A stretch of 64,000 nt of DNA from Frateuria_A yonginensis (GCF_037137055.1 NZ_JBBBNY010000001.1:248001-312000); one strand, 5' to 3'. Counted from the first letter of the stretch, positions 26,497-34,444 are shown. Numbers and translations are program-made. The notes: a model not told the origin generated them from the sequence alone.

Positions 26497-27366
26497 TCAG
26501 GTCAGCCAGCCGCCCAGTACGATCAGCGCCACCACGCTGAGCCAGGCCAGCAGCGCGCGCAGGAAGGCACCGCGCATGCGCGCCAGTTCGAACAGCGGGT
26601 CGGTGCGCTCCTCGGCGTAGCCGTCGCCGGCGGCGATGTCCACGTCGATGTCCGCGCAGGCAGCCGCGGCGAGGAAGTCGGGCTCGTCCGTGTACCAGCT
26701 GGTCGGTGCCGCATGCAGGCGCCAGCGTCGCCACGCGTCCATCACCGCATCCCAATGGCCGACCAGGGCCAGGGTGAACACCAGCAGCTGCGCCGGCAGC
26801 CAGTCCAGCGCATTGGCGACGTAGCGGGCGTGCGTGCGGCTGCCGGCATCCAGCGCCAGCGTGTCGTCGCGGCCGAGCGCCTGGGCCAGCCGGTACAGCA
26901 GCGCTCCCGCCGGACCGAGCAGGAAGAACCACAGCAGCACGCCGAAGCGCCGCCGCAACGCGGCCAGCGCCACCGCCTCGCCCAGTGCGTGCGCGGTCCA
27001 GGCCACGTAGCCGCCGGGCTCGGCGAGCCGCTGCGCAGCGGCCTCGCGTGCGGGCCGGTCGGGCGCGTGCAGGACCGCCTCCAGGTCCGCCTCGAAGGCG
27101 TGCGGGCCCAGGCCGTACAGCAGCACCAGCACGGCGAAGGCCAGCTGCAGGAAACCGCCCAGCGGCAGTTTCCCGAGCAGCTCGGACAGCAGCAGACACA
27201 GCGCGGCAGGGACGATCAGCGTCAGCAATACGCGGCCACGTCCGGCGGTGTCGTCCAGCTGCCGCACCCAGTGGCGGAACACGCCATCGCCGCGCCACTG
27301 CGCGAGTTGCGGCAGCAGGTGCAGCAGGCCGAGGGCGATGAGGGCGGCAAGCAGGCTGAGGGCCAT
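26497..27366 (-). CDS. ampE: AmpE-like inner-membrane protein
   Basis: This 289-aa protein resembles AmpE, an integral membrane protein of the CobD/CbiB superfamily linked in enterobacteria to beta-lactamase induction. It has four to five hydrophobic segments (N-terminal LLAALIALGLLHLLPQL, a pair around 45-85, one near 145-165 and a C-terminal one) and the middle segment ANALDWLPAQLLVFTLALVG typical of AmpE. ampD is not adjacent. It is last in the minus-strand run nudC-ampE, 71 nt after nudC. The beta-lactam link is an inference from the family only. Confidence 0.8.
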   Translation of the reverse strand: MALSLLAALIALGLLHLLPQLAQWRGDGVFRHWVRQLDDTAGRGRVLLTLIVPAALCLLLSELLGKLPLGGFLQLAFAVLVLLYGLGPHAFEADLEAVLHAPDRPAREAAAQRLAEPGGYVAWTAHALGEAVALAALRRRFGVLLWFFLLGPAGALLYRLAQALGRDDTLALDAGSRTHARYVANALDWLPAQLLVFTLALVGHWDAVMDAWRRWRLHAAPTSWYTDEPDFLAAAACADIDVDIAAGDGYAEERTDPLFELARMRGAFLRALLAWLSVVALIVLGGWLT

Positions 27367-27437
27367 CGGGACGGACTCCGGATCAGGGCTGCATTGTAGC
27401 GGCCGGCTGGCCGGCCTTCGGTCGCCGGCGCGGCTTG

Positions 27438-28397
27438 CTAGGAAGAGCGGTCGACGAGCGTGTCCAGCTCCAACCCGGCGCGCGTGCGCAGCCAGTGGGC
27501 CAGCAACTGGTAGGACACCGACAATCGCGTCGGCGTGGCGAAGCTGCCGTCGGCAAGGCCCGCCACGATCTGGCCCGCGGTGAACCAGCGTGCGTCCTCC
27601 AGCTCGCCGTCGCGCAGGTCGATGTGGCGATCGAACGCGGTGGCGGTGAAACCCACCATCAGCGAGGCGGGCAAGGGCCACGGCTGCGAGGAATGGTAAT
27701 GCACCTGGTCCACGCGCACGCCGGCTTCCTCCGCAACCTCGCGCCGCACGGCATCTTCCAGCGACTCGCCGGGCTCGACGAAGCCGGCGAGCGTGGACCA
27801 GCGCCCGGCCGGCCAGCTCGCCTGGCGCCCCAGCAGGCAGGCGTCCTCGTGCTCGACGATCACGATGATCGCCGCGTCGGTGCGCGGGAAATGCAACCGC
27901 CCGCAGGCGTCGTCGGTGCACTGCAGGCGGTGGCCGGCGGCGACCCGCCGCAGCGGCGCGCCGCAGCCGGCGCAGAAGCGCGTCTCGCGTTGCCAGTGCG
28001 CCAGTCCCTTGGCATAGGCGAACAGGCCCGCCTCGGCGGCGGGGAGACGCAGGCCCGCCTCGCGCAGGCCCACGCGGCGCGCGTCGAGCCGGCGTTCGAG
28101 CTGCTCCAGCGGATGGTTCTCGTCCAGTGCGATCAGGAAGTGCGGGCGCGCGTCGGCGATGCCGAGCAGGCTGGCGGGAAGCTCCGCGAACAGCTCGCGC
28201 CGCTCGGCCTCGCTCAGCCAGCGCAGGCCCTCGGTGTCGCGCAGCAGGTAGCTGTCGCCGGAGGGGTGCAGCAGCAGGTAGCGCGCCCCGGGGCAGGCCG
28301 CCTGTTCGGCGATCCAGGCCTCGTGGTCGCGCCGCTCGGCCATGCGGTCGAGCACCAGGCTCAGGCCGGCGAAGACGTTGGTGACCGCTGCGGCCAT
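27438..28397 (-). CDS. nudC: NAD+ diphosphatase / RNA decapping hydrolase NudC
   Basis: This 319-aa Nudix enzyme cleaves NADH and removes NAD caps from RNA. A zinc ribbon is formed by C142, C145, C160 and C165, the Nudix box spans residues 205-227 (GFVEPGESLEDAVRRE onwards), and the family-specific SQPWP motif is at 237-241. Length is a little over the E. coli protein because of the longer N-terminal domain. It begins 7 nt after erpA and is probably cotranscribed. Confidence 0.95.
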   Translation of the reverse strand: MAAAVTNVFAGLSLVLDRMAERRDHEAWIAEQAACPGARYLLLHPSGDSYLLRDTEGLRWLSEAERRELFAELPASLLGIADARPHFLIALDENHPLEQLERRLDARRVGLREAGLRLPAAEAGLFAYAKGLAHWQRETRFCAGCGAPLRRVAAGHRLQCTDDACGRLHFPRTDAAIIVIVEHEDACLLGRQASWPAGRWSTLAGFVEPGESLEDAVRREVAEEAGVRVDQVHYHSSQPWPLPASLMVGFTATAFDRHIDLRDGELEDARWFTAGQIVAGLADGSFATPTRLSVSYQLLAHWLRTRAGLELDTLVDRSS

Positions 28398-28404
28398 CGC
28401 TGCC

Positions 28405-28773
28405 TCAGGTGGAGAACGAGGAGCCGCAGCCGCAGGTGGTCTTGGCGTTCGGGTTGCGGATCACGAACTGCGCGCCGGAGAGCGATTCCGCGTAGTCGAT
28501 CTCGGCGCCGGTGAGGTACTGCAGCGAAAGCGGGTCGACCAGCAGGGTGACGCCTTCGCGCTCGAGCGCGAAGTCGTCCTCGGCCTGTGCCTCGTCGAAG
28601 GTGAAACCGTACTGGAAGCCCGAGCAGCCGCCGCCGGTGATGTACACCCGCAGCTTCAGCGCGGGATTACCTTCTTCGAGGATCAGCTCGTGCACCTTGC
28701 GCGCGGCAGCCTCGGTGAAGACCAGCGGAGCGGTGGCCTGGCGGTAGTCGGGGATGGGGACGACGGTTTCCAT
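28405..28773 (-). CDS. erpA: Iron-sulfur cluster insertion protein ErpA
   Basis: This 122-aa A-type carrier delivers Fe-S clusters to apoproteins, including isoprenoid-pathway enzymes. The three ligand cysteines are present: C50 in GGGCSGFQYGF, and C114 and C116 in CGCGSSF at the C terminus. The GGCSGFQYGF context and the C-terminal NPNAKTTCGCGSSF match ErpA better than IscA. An in-frame ATG 39 nt upstream (28812) is an alternative start; 28773 gives the family-typical length. Confidence 0.93.
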   Translation of the reverse strand: METVVPIPDYRQATAPLVFTEAAARKVHELILEEGNPALKLRVYITGGGCSGFQYGFTFDEAQAEDDFALEREGVTLLVDPLSLQYLTGAEIDYAESLSGAQFVIRNPNAKTTCGCGSSFST

Positions 28774-28834
28774 GCGGCGGATGTGCGGTTGCCGGGGCGC
28801 GATCTCAAGCATAGCGCCTGGCGGGCGCCGCGGC

Positions 28835-29269
28835 TCACGCCGGGACGGCGTCGTCCAGCGTGGCGTCCTCGAGCTGGCCCGGCGAGGGCAGCTCGCGCGC
28901 GCTGTCCCCGGTACGATGGCTCATGCGGCCGTTGACCTGCGCGCCGGCCGCCATTTCCAGGGTGTGGTAGTGCACGTCGCCGGTGATGCGCGCCTGCGGC
29001 GCCAGTTCCAGCCGCTGGCTGGCGTGGATGTCGCCCTGCACCTGGCCGTTGATGATCGCGTGGGGGACGCGGATCTCTCCGAGCACCTGGCCATGCTCGC
29101 TCAAGGTGAACACCGCGTCCTCGCCCTCGGCCAGCACGGCGCCCTCGATGCGGCCGTCCAGGTGCAGCGCGCCGCTGAAGCGCAGGTCGCCCTGGATCAC
29201 CGTGCCGCGGGCAATCAGGCTGGTGTCGTTGCTGCCGCTGGCGCGGTCGGTGCGTCGACGGTTGAGCAT
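28835..29269 (-). CDS. Bactofilin (polymer-forming cytoskeletal protein)
   Basis: This 144-aa protein has the bactofilin beta-helix core (about 19-115): SLIARGTVIQGDLRFSGAL, then repeated hydrophobic/Gly turns such as GRIEGAV and NGQVQGDI. Short disordered tails flank the core. Bactofilins polymerise without nucleotide and scaffold cell-wall synthesis or appendages at the membrane. It begins 2 nt after DUF6776 ends, so the two are made together, and the membrane-anchored DUF6776 protein may be its partner (inference). Confidence 0.93.
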   Translation of the reverse strand: MLNRRRTDRASGSNDTSLIARGTVIQGDLRFSGALHLDGRIEGAVLAEGEDAVFTLSEHGQVLGEIRVPHAIINGQVQGDIHASQRLELAPQARITGDVHYHTLEMAAGAQVNGRMSHRTGDSARELPSPGQLEDATLDDAVPA

Positions 29270-29271
29270 GG

Positions 29272-30012
29272 TCAGTTTCCCCCTTCGATCATGGTGAGGT
29301 TGCCCGAGAGGGCGTCGTTCCAGGCGACCGTGCGGTCGACCGCATCGTCGCCCTGCGGCTGCACGTGGATGCGCAACCGGGTCGGTTTGAAATCGGCCGG
29401 CAGCATGAAGGTGGCGTGGAGCTGCTGGAAGTAGCGGAAGCGGAACGCGAGGCCGTCCTGTTGTGCCGCGTCGCCGAGCGCGGCCCAGTCCAGCGCCACC
29501 ACCTTGTCGCCGCGCACGCCTTCCACGCTCACCGTGACGGTGCCGCTGACGTCGCTGCCGCGCTTTGCGTTCTGGGTCAGGCTCAGGGCGAGGTTCCAGG
29601 CACGCGAGCCGCTGACCGGGCGCAGCTGCACCTCCTGCACCTTGAGCCCTTCGCGCTGGGCACTGCCGCCGACCAGCCTCGAATAGAAGCCCAGGTCGGT
29701 GCGCAGGCCGTTGATCTCCTCCTCCCGCTCGGCCAGCGTGCCGCGCAGCGACCGGGTCGCGATCTCGGTGACCTGCTGCGAACGCTTGAGGTTGGCGATC
29801 TGCTGCTTGAGCTCTTCGTTCTGCGCGGCGAGCCGGCGGGCTTCACGGTGGTCGACCGCGGCCGGCGTGGTACGCCAGGCCAACGTGCCGACCACGCCCG
29901 CGGTCAGCAGCAGGCTGGCCAGCCAGGCCGCGCCCAGCCACAGCCGGCGACGACGCAGGCTGGCGTCATCGTGCGGTCGCACGACGAAGCGCGGAGGCGG
30001 GCGTGAAGCCAT
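29272..30012 (-). CDS. DUF6776-family membrane-anchored coiled-coil protein
   Basis: This 246-aa protein has a short basic cytoplasmic N terminus, one membrane helix (about 25-47) and a coiled coil rich in Glu/Gln/Arg (about 58-115). A periplasmic beta-rich domain follows (about 125-245). The function is unknown. It matches my recollection of the DUF6776 family, always found next to a bactofilin in this order. A promoter lies 30-60 nt upstream. The coiled coil and single anchor suggest it tethers or positions the bactofilin or cell-wall enzymes, which is an inference from context. Confidence 0.8.
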   Translation of the reverse strand: MASRPPPRFVVRPHDDASLRRRRLWLGAAWLASLLLTAGVVGTLAWRTTPAAVDHREARRLAAQNEELKQQIANLKRSQQVTEIATRSLRGTLAEREEEINGLRTDLGFYSRLVGGSAQREGLKVQEVQLRPVSGSRAWNLALSLTQNAKRGSDVSGTVTVSVEGVRGDKVVALDWAALGDAAQQDGLAFRFRYFQQLHATFMLPADFKPTRLRIHVQPQGDDAVDRTVAWNDALSGNLTMIEGGN

Positions 30013-30040
30013 GGGCGAATCCGGTACGGCAAGGGTGTCC

Positions 30041-30070
30041 GGTATAGCCGCTGCGTGACGAGAGCGTCAA
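30041..30070 (-). promoter_or_regulatory. sigma-70 promoter of the DUF6776-bactofilin operon
   Basis: On the complement TTGACG, an 18-bp spacer and TATACC lie 29-58 nt before the start codon. Both boxes match consensus at five of six or better. Confidence 0.7.
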
Positions 30071-30148
30071 GGAACGGCGCCACGGATTGCGACCGCGCTC
30101 CTGCCGCCCGCTGCGGCGGCGCGCGCCCGCCATCCGCCGGCGGCCGGA

Positions 30149-30619
30149 TCAGTCGCCCAGCTTGCTCTGCAGGTAGCGCTCGGCGCCGATGTCCTTGACC
30201 AGATTGAGCTGCGTTTCCAGCCAGTCGATGTGCTCTTCCTCGTCGTGCAGGATGGTCTTGAACAGATCCCGGCTGACGTAGTCGGCGATGCCCTCGCTGT
30301 GTGCGATCGCGGCGCGCAGGTCCACGGTGGCGGCCAGCTCCAGGTCGAGGTCGCCCTTGAGGCATTCCAGCGCGTTCTCGCCGATGCGCAGCTTGCCCAG
30401 GTGCTGCAGGTTGGGCAGGCCGTCCAGGAACAGGATGCGCTCGATCAGGCGATCGGCGTGCTTCATCTCGTCGATCGATTCCTTGTACTCGTGCTCGGCC
30501 AGCTCGCCGTAGCCCCAGTCCTTGAACATGCGGTAATGCAGGAAGTACTGGTTGATCGCGGTCAGCTCGTTGTAGAGCACCTTGTTGAGGTACTCGATGA
30601 CCTTGGCGTCGCCTTTCAT
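30149..30619 (-). CDS. bfr: Bacterioferritin
   Basis: This 156-aa four-helix protein forms a 24-mer iron store. The ferroxidase ligands are intact (E18, E51, H54, then E94, E127 and H130 by family position), and M52, the haem-bridging methionine, is present in DEMKH. A TATAGT hexamer on the complement about 35 nt upstream may be its -10 box. The companion bfd gene lies just upstream on the same strand. Confidence 0.97.
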   Translation of the reverse strand: MKGDAKVIEYLNKVLYNELTAINQYFLHYRMFKDWGYGELAEHEYKESIDEMKHADRLIERILFLDGLPNLQHLGKLRIGENALECLKGDLDLELAATVDLRAAIAHSEGIADYVSRDLFKTILHDEEEHIDWLETQLNLVKDIGAERYLQSKLGD

Positions 30620-30720
30620 GGGGAGTCTCCGGTGCGCGGTCGACCGTCGACTATACGGACTCGCCCTGCGGAAAGGCGAAATGCGAATGCGTGCGGTTCG
30701 GGATTCCCCCGCCCGAGGGC

Positions 30721-30918
30721 TCAGGCGGCGACCAGCGGCAGCGGGAAGGCCACCTGAGCGAGCGCCGACTCCAGCGTGGCGCGCGCCTCCGCCTCGCAGC
30801 AGCCGCAGCAGTCCGAGCAGCCGGTGCGCGCCTGCAGCTCGTCGAAGCTGCGCACGCCCTCGGCCGCGGCGCGACGGATGTCGTGATCGGTAACGGCATT
30901 GCAGAGGCAGATGTACAT
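30721..30918 (-). CDS. bfd: Bacterioferritin-associated ferredoxin
   Basis: This 65-aa [2Fe-2S] protein delivers electrons to bacterioferritin for iron release. Its cysteines are C4 and C6 (CLC) and C34/C37 (CSDC), with further cysteines at 38, 40 and 41. The N terminus MYICLCNAVTDHDI is the family start; a frame extension to 30957 is rejected because it would read through the promoter. It is cotranscribed or co-regulated with bfr, 101 nt downstream. A Fur-like site covers its promoter. Confidence 0.93.
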   Translation of the reverse strand: MYICLCNAVTDHDIRRAAAEGVRSFDELQARTGCSDCCGCCEAEARATLESALAQVAFPLPLVAA

Positions 30919-30925
30919 GCCGCGC

Positions 30926-30954
30926 ATTCCAACGCGAATGCGAATGATTGTCAA
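30926..30954 (-). promoter_or_regulatory. bfd promoter overlapped by a Fur-box-like sequence
   Basis: On the complement TTGACA, a 17-bp spacer and TGGAAT end only 7 nt before the bfd ATG. The plus-strand sequence GCGAATGCGAATGATTGTC (30934-30952) matches the 19-bp Fur consensus at about 13 positions, including the AAT triplets. Iron-dependent repression is therefore likely. The predicted start of transcription falls at or next to the ATG. Confidence 0.65.
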
Positions 30955-30973
30955 CAAGGCCTGCGGGCGCGGT

Positions 30974-31510
30974 TCAGGCCGCCGCGACCTTCCCGGGGGC
31001 CGCAGGGCGCGGCAGCGGGCCCAGTTGCACGCTCAACAGTTCCTCCACCAGCGGGGCGAAGTGGCGCAGCGCGCGCTCGTAGACCTGGCGCTTGAAGTTG
31101 ACCACGTGCACGGCGGGATACCAGAAATCGACCCAGCGCCAGACGTCGAACTCGGGCTTCTCGCTGGCGTCCAGGCGCAACGCCGCCTCGCCGCCGACCA
31201 GGCGCAGCAGGAACCAGACCTGTTTCTGGCCGACGCAGGTCGGCCGCTGGTGGTGGCGCACGTAGCGGCTGGGCAGGCGGTAGCGCAGCCAGCCGCGGGT
31301 GCTGGCGATGACCTCGACGTGCTCGGGCGCCAGCCCGGTCTCCTCGGCCAGCTCGCGGTACATCGCCTCCAGCGGCGTCTCGTCGCTGCGCATGCCGCCC
31401 TGCGGGAACTGCCAGCCATCGTGGTTGATCCGGCGCGCCCAGAACAGGCGGCCGTCCCCGTTGAGCAGCACGATGCCCACATTCGGACGGTAGCCATCGG
31501 CGTCGATCAT
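30974..31510 (-). CDS. rppH: RNA pyrophosphohydrolase RppH (NudH)
   Basis: This 178-aa Nudix enzyme converts 5'-triphosphate RNA to monophosphate and triggers RNase E-dependent decay. The N terminus MIDADGYRPNVGIVLLN, the start of the Nudix box at GGMRSDETPLEAMYRELAEE, and the segment KQVWFLLRL are typical of RppH. The C-terminal Pro/Ala-rich extension (about 155-178) is slightly longer than in E. coli. It is transcribed towards bfd, 55 nt away. Confidence 0.95.
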   Translation of the reverse strand: MIDADGYRPNVGIVLLNGDGRLFWARRINHDGWQFPQGGMRSDETPLEAMYRELAEETGLAPEHVEVIASTRGWLRYRLPSRYVRHHQRPTCVGQKQVWFLLRLVGGEAALRLDASEKPEFDVWRWVDFWYPAVHVVNFKRQVYERALRHFAPLVEELLSVQLGPLPRPAAPGKVAAA

Positions 31511-31657
31511 CTCGCCTCCTCGGCCGCTGTTGGCGGGACGGGTGCCCGGGATTCAACCATACCGCGCGAAGCGGCGACAAGCGAAAGGCTTGAACCGGCA
31601 CGCCCTGGCGATTACACTGCCGGGCTCCGCTGGCGCCGAGCGCCGACGACGCCCCAA

Positions 31658-31734
31658 GGCTATGTAGCTCAGCCGGTTAGAGCACAGCACTCATAATGCT
31701 GGGGTCGGTGGTTCGAGTCCACCCATAGCCACCA
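31658..31734 (+). tRNA. tRNA-Met (CAT), elongator
   Basis: This 77-nt tRNA has an encoded CCA end. The acceptor stem GGCTATG pairs with CATAGCC, the D arm is AGCTCAGCCGGTTAGAGC, the anticodon loop is CTCATAA and the T arm contains GGTTCGAGTCC. It is close to E. coli metT. The paired first base (G1:C72) and the single purine-rich anticodon stem exclude initiator tRNA. Confidence 0.93.
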
Positions 31735-31806
31735 CGCTCCCGCTGCGCCGCCCCCCGCTTCCCGCCGCGTCCGGCCCTGTCCGGGCGGGACGTACAATCG
31801 CCCGCC

Positions 31807-32169
31807 ATGCACATCCACAAAGTTTTCCAGATCGAGGCGGCGCACCGGCTGCCCAACGTGCCTGCCGGCCACAAGTGCGCGCGTCTGCATGGCCATTCGT
31901 TCCGCATCGAGGTCCACGTGGAGGGCGAACCCGATCCGTCGCTGGGCTGGGTGATGGACTTCGCCGACATCAAGGCGGCCTTCGCGCCGCTGTTCGAGCA
32001 GCTGGACCACCGCTACCTCAACGAAGTCGAGGGGCTGGAGAACCCGACCAGCGAGATGCTGGCGCGCTGGATCTTCCGCCGTCTCCGATCGAGGCTGCCG
32101 GGACTGGACCGGGTGGTGGTGCACGAGACCTGTACCTCCGGCGCGAGCTGCGGCCGGAGCAGCTTCTGA
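31807..32169 (+). CDS. queD: 6-carboxytetrahydropterin synthase QueD
   Basis: This 120-aa enzyme makes 6-carboxy-5,6,7,8-tetrahydropterin from dihydroneopterin triphosphate on the queuosine (7-deazaguanine) route. The zinc ligands H13, H28 and H30, the catalytic C24 in HKCARLHGHSF, and the motif HETCTSG near the C terminus are all present. The C terminus (ASCGRSSF) is slightly different from E. coli QueD but length is normal. No other queuosine gene is nearby. Confidence 0.95.
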   Translation: MHIHKVFQIEAAHRLPNVPAGHKCARLHGHSFRIEVHVEGEPDPSLGWVMDFADIKAAFAPLFEQLDHRYLNEVEGLENPTSEMLARWIFRRLRSRLPGLDRVVVHETCTSGASCGRSSF

Positions 32170-32223
32170 CGCGGTGCGACATGCCTCAGCGCGAGAACGC
32201 AGCACAGGATCGCCCGCATCTTG

Positions 32224-32252
32224 TTGCATTGCACAAAAACCGCTGCTAGACT
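32224..32252 (+). promoter_or_regulatory. sigma-70 promoter of the phasin gene
   Basis: TTGCAT, a 17-bp spacer and TAGACT lie 38-66 nt before the phasin ATG at 32290. Confidence 0.7.
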
Positions 32253-32289
32253 GGCTCCACTCCAAAAAGCCGTCCGTGAGGGTCGTGCC

Positions 32290-32673
32290 ATGACACAGCA
32301 GGTCAATCAGCAGGTTTTCGCCTACGCCAGGCAGTTCGCCGACAACGCCTTCAAGGCGCAGGCGGTTCTACTCAAGGGCTTCGAGCAGGCGGCCGGGCTG
32401 CAGTTCGGCGCGCTCGAGCGGCAGTCCCGTTCGGCGGCCGATTTCCTCGCCGCCGCGGCCGAGCTGCGTGACGCCGAGGGCTTCCGCGGCCTCTGGGACA
32501 AGGGCGTGGCACTGGGCCGTGCGCAGGCCGAGCAGGCCGTCGAGCTGACCCAGGAGCTGGTCGCCGTGGGCCGGCAGACCGCCGAGTCGCTCGGCGCGCT
32601 GGTCCAGCTGCAGCCGGCCGCGAACGACGCCCCGGCGTCGGCCGCCGCGCGCAAGACGGCAGCCGCCAAGTAA
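32290..32673 (+). CDS. Phasin family protein
   Basis: This 127-aa amphipathic helical protein has the N-terminal phasin pattern (QQVFAYARQFADNAFKAQ, then LKGFEQAAGLQFGALE). Its Ala/Lys-rich C terminus (ASAAARKTAAAK) resembles the positively charged tails of granule-associated proteins. Phasins coat polyhydroxyalkanoate granules, but Xanthomonadales often carry phasin-like proteins without a PHA operon nearby, so the granule role is an inference. A dedicated promoter upstream and terminator downstream make it monocistronic. Confidence 0.87.
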   Translation: MTQQVNQQVFAYARQFADNAFKAQAVLLKGFEQAAGLQFGALERQSRSAADFLAAAAELRDAEGFRGLWDKGVALGRAQAEQAVELTQELVAVGRQTAESLGALVQLQPAANDAPASAAARKTAAAK

Positions 32674-32722
32674 GGCAGCTGGCGCGCGCCTCCCTTCCCC
32701 TCCCCGGCGGAGGCGCCTTGCA

Positions 32723-32750
32723 GGGCCGGACGTTCCCGTCCGGCCCTTTT
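32723..32750 (+). terminator. rho-independent terminator of the phasin gene
   Basis: A perfect 10-bp stem GGGCCGGACG with CGTCCGGCCC, loop TTCC, is followed by TTTT. Confidence 0.92.
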
Positions 32751-32831
32751 CTTTGCCCCTCGTGAAAGAACTTGCGCGCAATGGCAGCGGACGTCTGCGC
32801 CGCCACGACAAGATGTCGCAGCCGCTTCGGC

Positions 32832-32861
32832 TTGTCGCTGCAAACGCGCCGCTGATATACT
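32832..32861 (+). promoter_or_regulatory. sigma-70 promoter of the atp operon
   Basis: TTGTCG, an 18-bp spacer and TATACT are followed by a leader of about 62 nt before atpI. Confidence 0.7.
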
Positions 32862-32929
32862 TTTGCGGATTGGATCGTGGCCCGCAGCTGCAAGGGTGAC
32901 GCCTGGTGCGAAACCGCGCGGGAACACAC

Positions 32930-33295
32930 GTGCTCAACAGTCCTGCCTCCGGTCGCCGCCTGGCACTGCGCATCGTGATGCGGCAGGTCGGCGTGGCGGC
33001 ACTGGTCGGCCTCGTCTTCCTGATGCAGGGGCGCCGCGAAGCCTTGGCGGCCCTTGCAGGCGCCCTCGTGGTGGCGCTGGGCAACGCGCTGCTTGGCGCG
33101 CGGGCCTTCGCCGGGACGTACGGGGCAGGCATGGCGCTGGGCCGGCTGCTGATGGGCATGGTCCTGAAGTGGATCGCGGTCATCGGGGGGATGGGCGTGA
33201 TCCTGATCCAACTCAAATTGCCGCCGCCGGCCGCCATCACGGGGCTGGCGGCTGCTTACGCGGTCCATCTGCTGGCGTTCAGATTCAAGGGTTGA
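32930..33295 (+). CDS. atpI: ATP synthase subunit I
   Basis: This 121-aa four-helix membrane protein assists c-ring assembly and Mg2+ supply in F-type ATP synthases. Its hydrophobic segments (about 20-35, 40-60, 72-92, 98-118) fit the AtpI pattern. The start is taken as GTG at 32930 with GGGAA about 9 nt upstream, because homologues begin LNS-x-x-GRRLA; an in-frame GTG at 32906 is possible. It is the first gene of a complete atpIBEFHAGDC operon. Confidence 0.88.
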   Translation: MLNSPASGRRLALRIVMRQVGVAALVGLVFLMQGRREALAALAGALVVALGNALLGARAFAGTYGAGMALGRLLMGMVLKWIAVIGGMGVILIQLKLPPPAAITGLAAAYAVHLLAFRFKG

Positions 33296-33298
33296 CAC

Positions 33299-34105
33299 AT
33301 GGCAAGCGAGCCGCAGGGCGGTCTTACCGAATACATCTCCCATCACCTGAAGCATCTGACTCCGCATGTCAGTCCGGAGGGCTTCTGGGCGGTGCATCTG
33401 GACTCCGTGGCGGTCTCGCTGGTGCTCGGCGTGCTGTTCTGCCTGTGGTTCTGGCTCAAGGCGCGCAAGGCGACCGCCGGCGTGCCGGGCAAGGGCCAGG
33501 CCTTCGTCGAGATCGTGCTCGAGTTCGTCGACGGCCAGGTCAAGGACGTCTTCCACGGCGACCGTCGCATCCTCGGGCCGCTGGCGCTCACCGTGTTCGC
33601 CTGGGTCTTCCTGATGAACGCGATGGACCTGCTGCCGGTCGACCTGCTGCCCTGGATCACCGAGAAGTTCGGCCTCGGCCACTTCCGCGCCGTGCCGACC
33701 GCGGACGTCAACATGACCTTCGCGATGTCGCTGACGGTGCTGATCCTGATCGTCTTCTACAGCTTCAAGGCGAAGGGCTTCGGCGGCTACATGCACGAGA
33801 TGTTCACCGCGCCGTTCGGCAAGCACCCGCTGCTGTGGATCCCCAACTTCGCGCTCAACGTGGTCGAGCTGCTGTCCAAGCCGGTGAGCCTGGCCATGCG
33901 ACTGTTCGGCAACATGTACGCCGGCGAGCTGGTGTTCATGCTGATCGCGGGCCTGTTCAGCGCCGGCAGCTGGCTGCTCTACGGCATGGGCATCATCGGC
34001 TACACCGTGTGGGGCATCTTCCACGTCCTGATCATTTCGATCCAGGCGTTCATCTTCATGGTACTGACCGTCGTGTACATCTCGATGGCTCACGACCACC
34101 ACTGA
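33299..34105 (+). CDS. atpB: F0F1 ATP synthase subunit a
   Basis: This 268-aa polytopic proton-channel subunit carries the essential arginine R201 in LAMRLFGNMYAGE, which faces the c-ring carboxylate, and the C-terminal helix FIFMVLTVVYISMAHDHH. The N-terminal periplasmic stretch and five hydrophobic regions match E. coli AtpB. It starts 3 nt after atpI. Confidence 0.98.
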   Translation: MASEPQGGLTEYISHHLKHLTPHVSPEGFWAVHLDSVAVSLVLGVLFCLWFWLKARKATAGVPGKGQAFVEIVLEFVDGQVKDVFHGDRRILGPLALTVFAWVFLMNAMDLLPVDLLPWITEKFGLGHFRAVPTADVNMTFAMSLTVLILIVFYSFKAKGFGGYMHEMFTAPFGKHPLLWIPNFALNVVELLSKPVSLAMRLFGNMYAGELVFMLIAGLFSAGSWLLYGMGIIGYTVWGIFHVLIISIQAFIFMVLTVVYISMAHDHH

Positions 34106-34159
34106 TCCGCAATCCTTTTCAACCGAACACCCAAGCCTTTCTTTTCTGAGGAGACCGTC

Positions 34160-34438
34160 GTGGAAGCAATCGTTCAAATCGCGCAAGTCCAGGGTTTCAC
34201 CGCCATCGCGCTGGGCCTGATCATCGGCCTGGGCGCCCTCGGCGCCTGTATCGGTATCGGTGTGATGGGTTCGAAGTTCCTCGAGGCGGCCGCCCGCCAG
34301 CCTGAACTGGTCCCGCTGCTGCAGGGCCGCATGTTCCTGCTCGCCGGCCTGATCGACGCGGCGTTCCTGATCGGCGTGGCGCTGGCGATGTACTTCGCGG
34401 TGGCCAACCCGCTGCTGGCCAGTCTGGCGGCGAAGTAA
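34160..34438 (+). CDS. atpE: F0F1 ATP synthase subunit c
   Basis: This 92-aa two-helix proteolipid forms the rotor ring. The glycine-rich helix is GLIIGLGALGACIGIGVMG, the polar loop contains RQPEL (46-50), and the proton-carrying carboxylate is D66 in GLIDAAFLIG. Aspartate rather than the sodium-type Gln/Glu/Ser set indicates H+ coupling. The start is GTG with a strong GAGGAG site 8 nt upstream. Its pyrimidine-rich leader looks unstructured, consistent with the high synthesis rate this subunit needs. Confidence 0.98.
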   Translation: MEAIVQIAQVQGFTAIALGLIIGLGALGACIGIGVMGSKFLEAAARQPELVPLLQGRMFLLAGLIDAAFLIGVALAMYFAVANPLLASLAAK

Positions 34439-34444
34439 GACGAG

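Noticed and set aside
30919..30957. N-terminal extension of bfd starting at 30957
   Set aside because: The extension would translate the promoter and Fur-like box; homologues start at MYICLCNAVT.
31658..31734. Initiator tRNA-Met
   Set aside because: The first acceptor pair is G:C and not mismatched, and the body matches elongator tRNA-Met.
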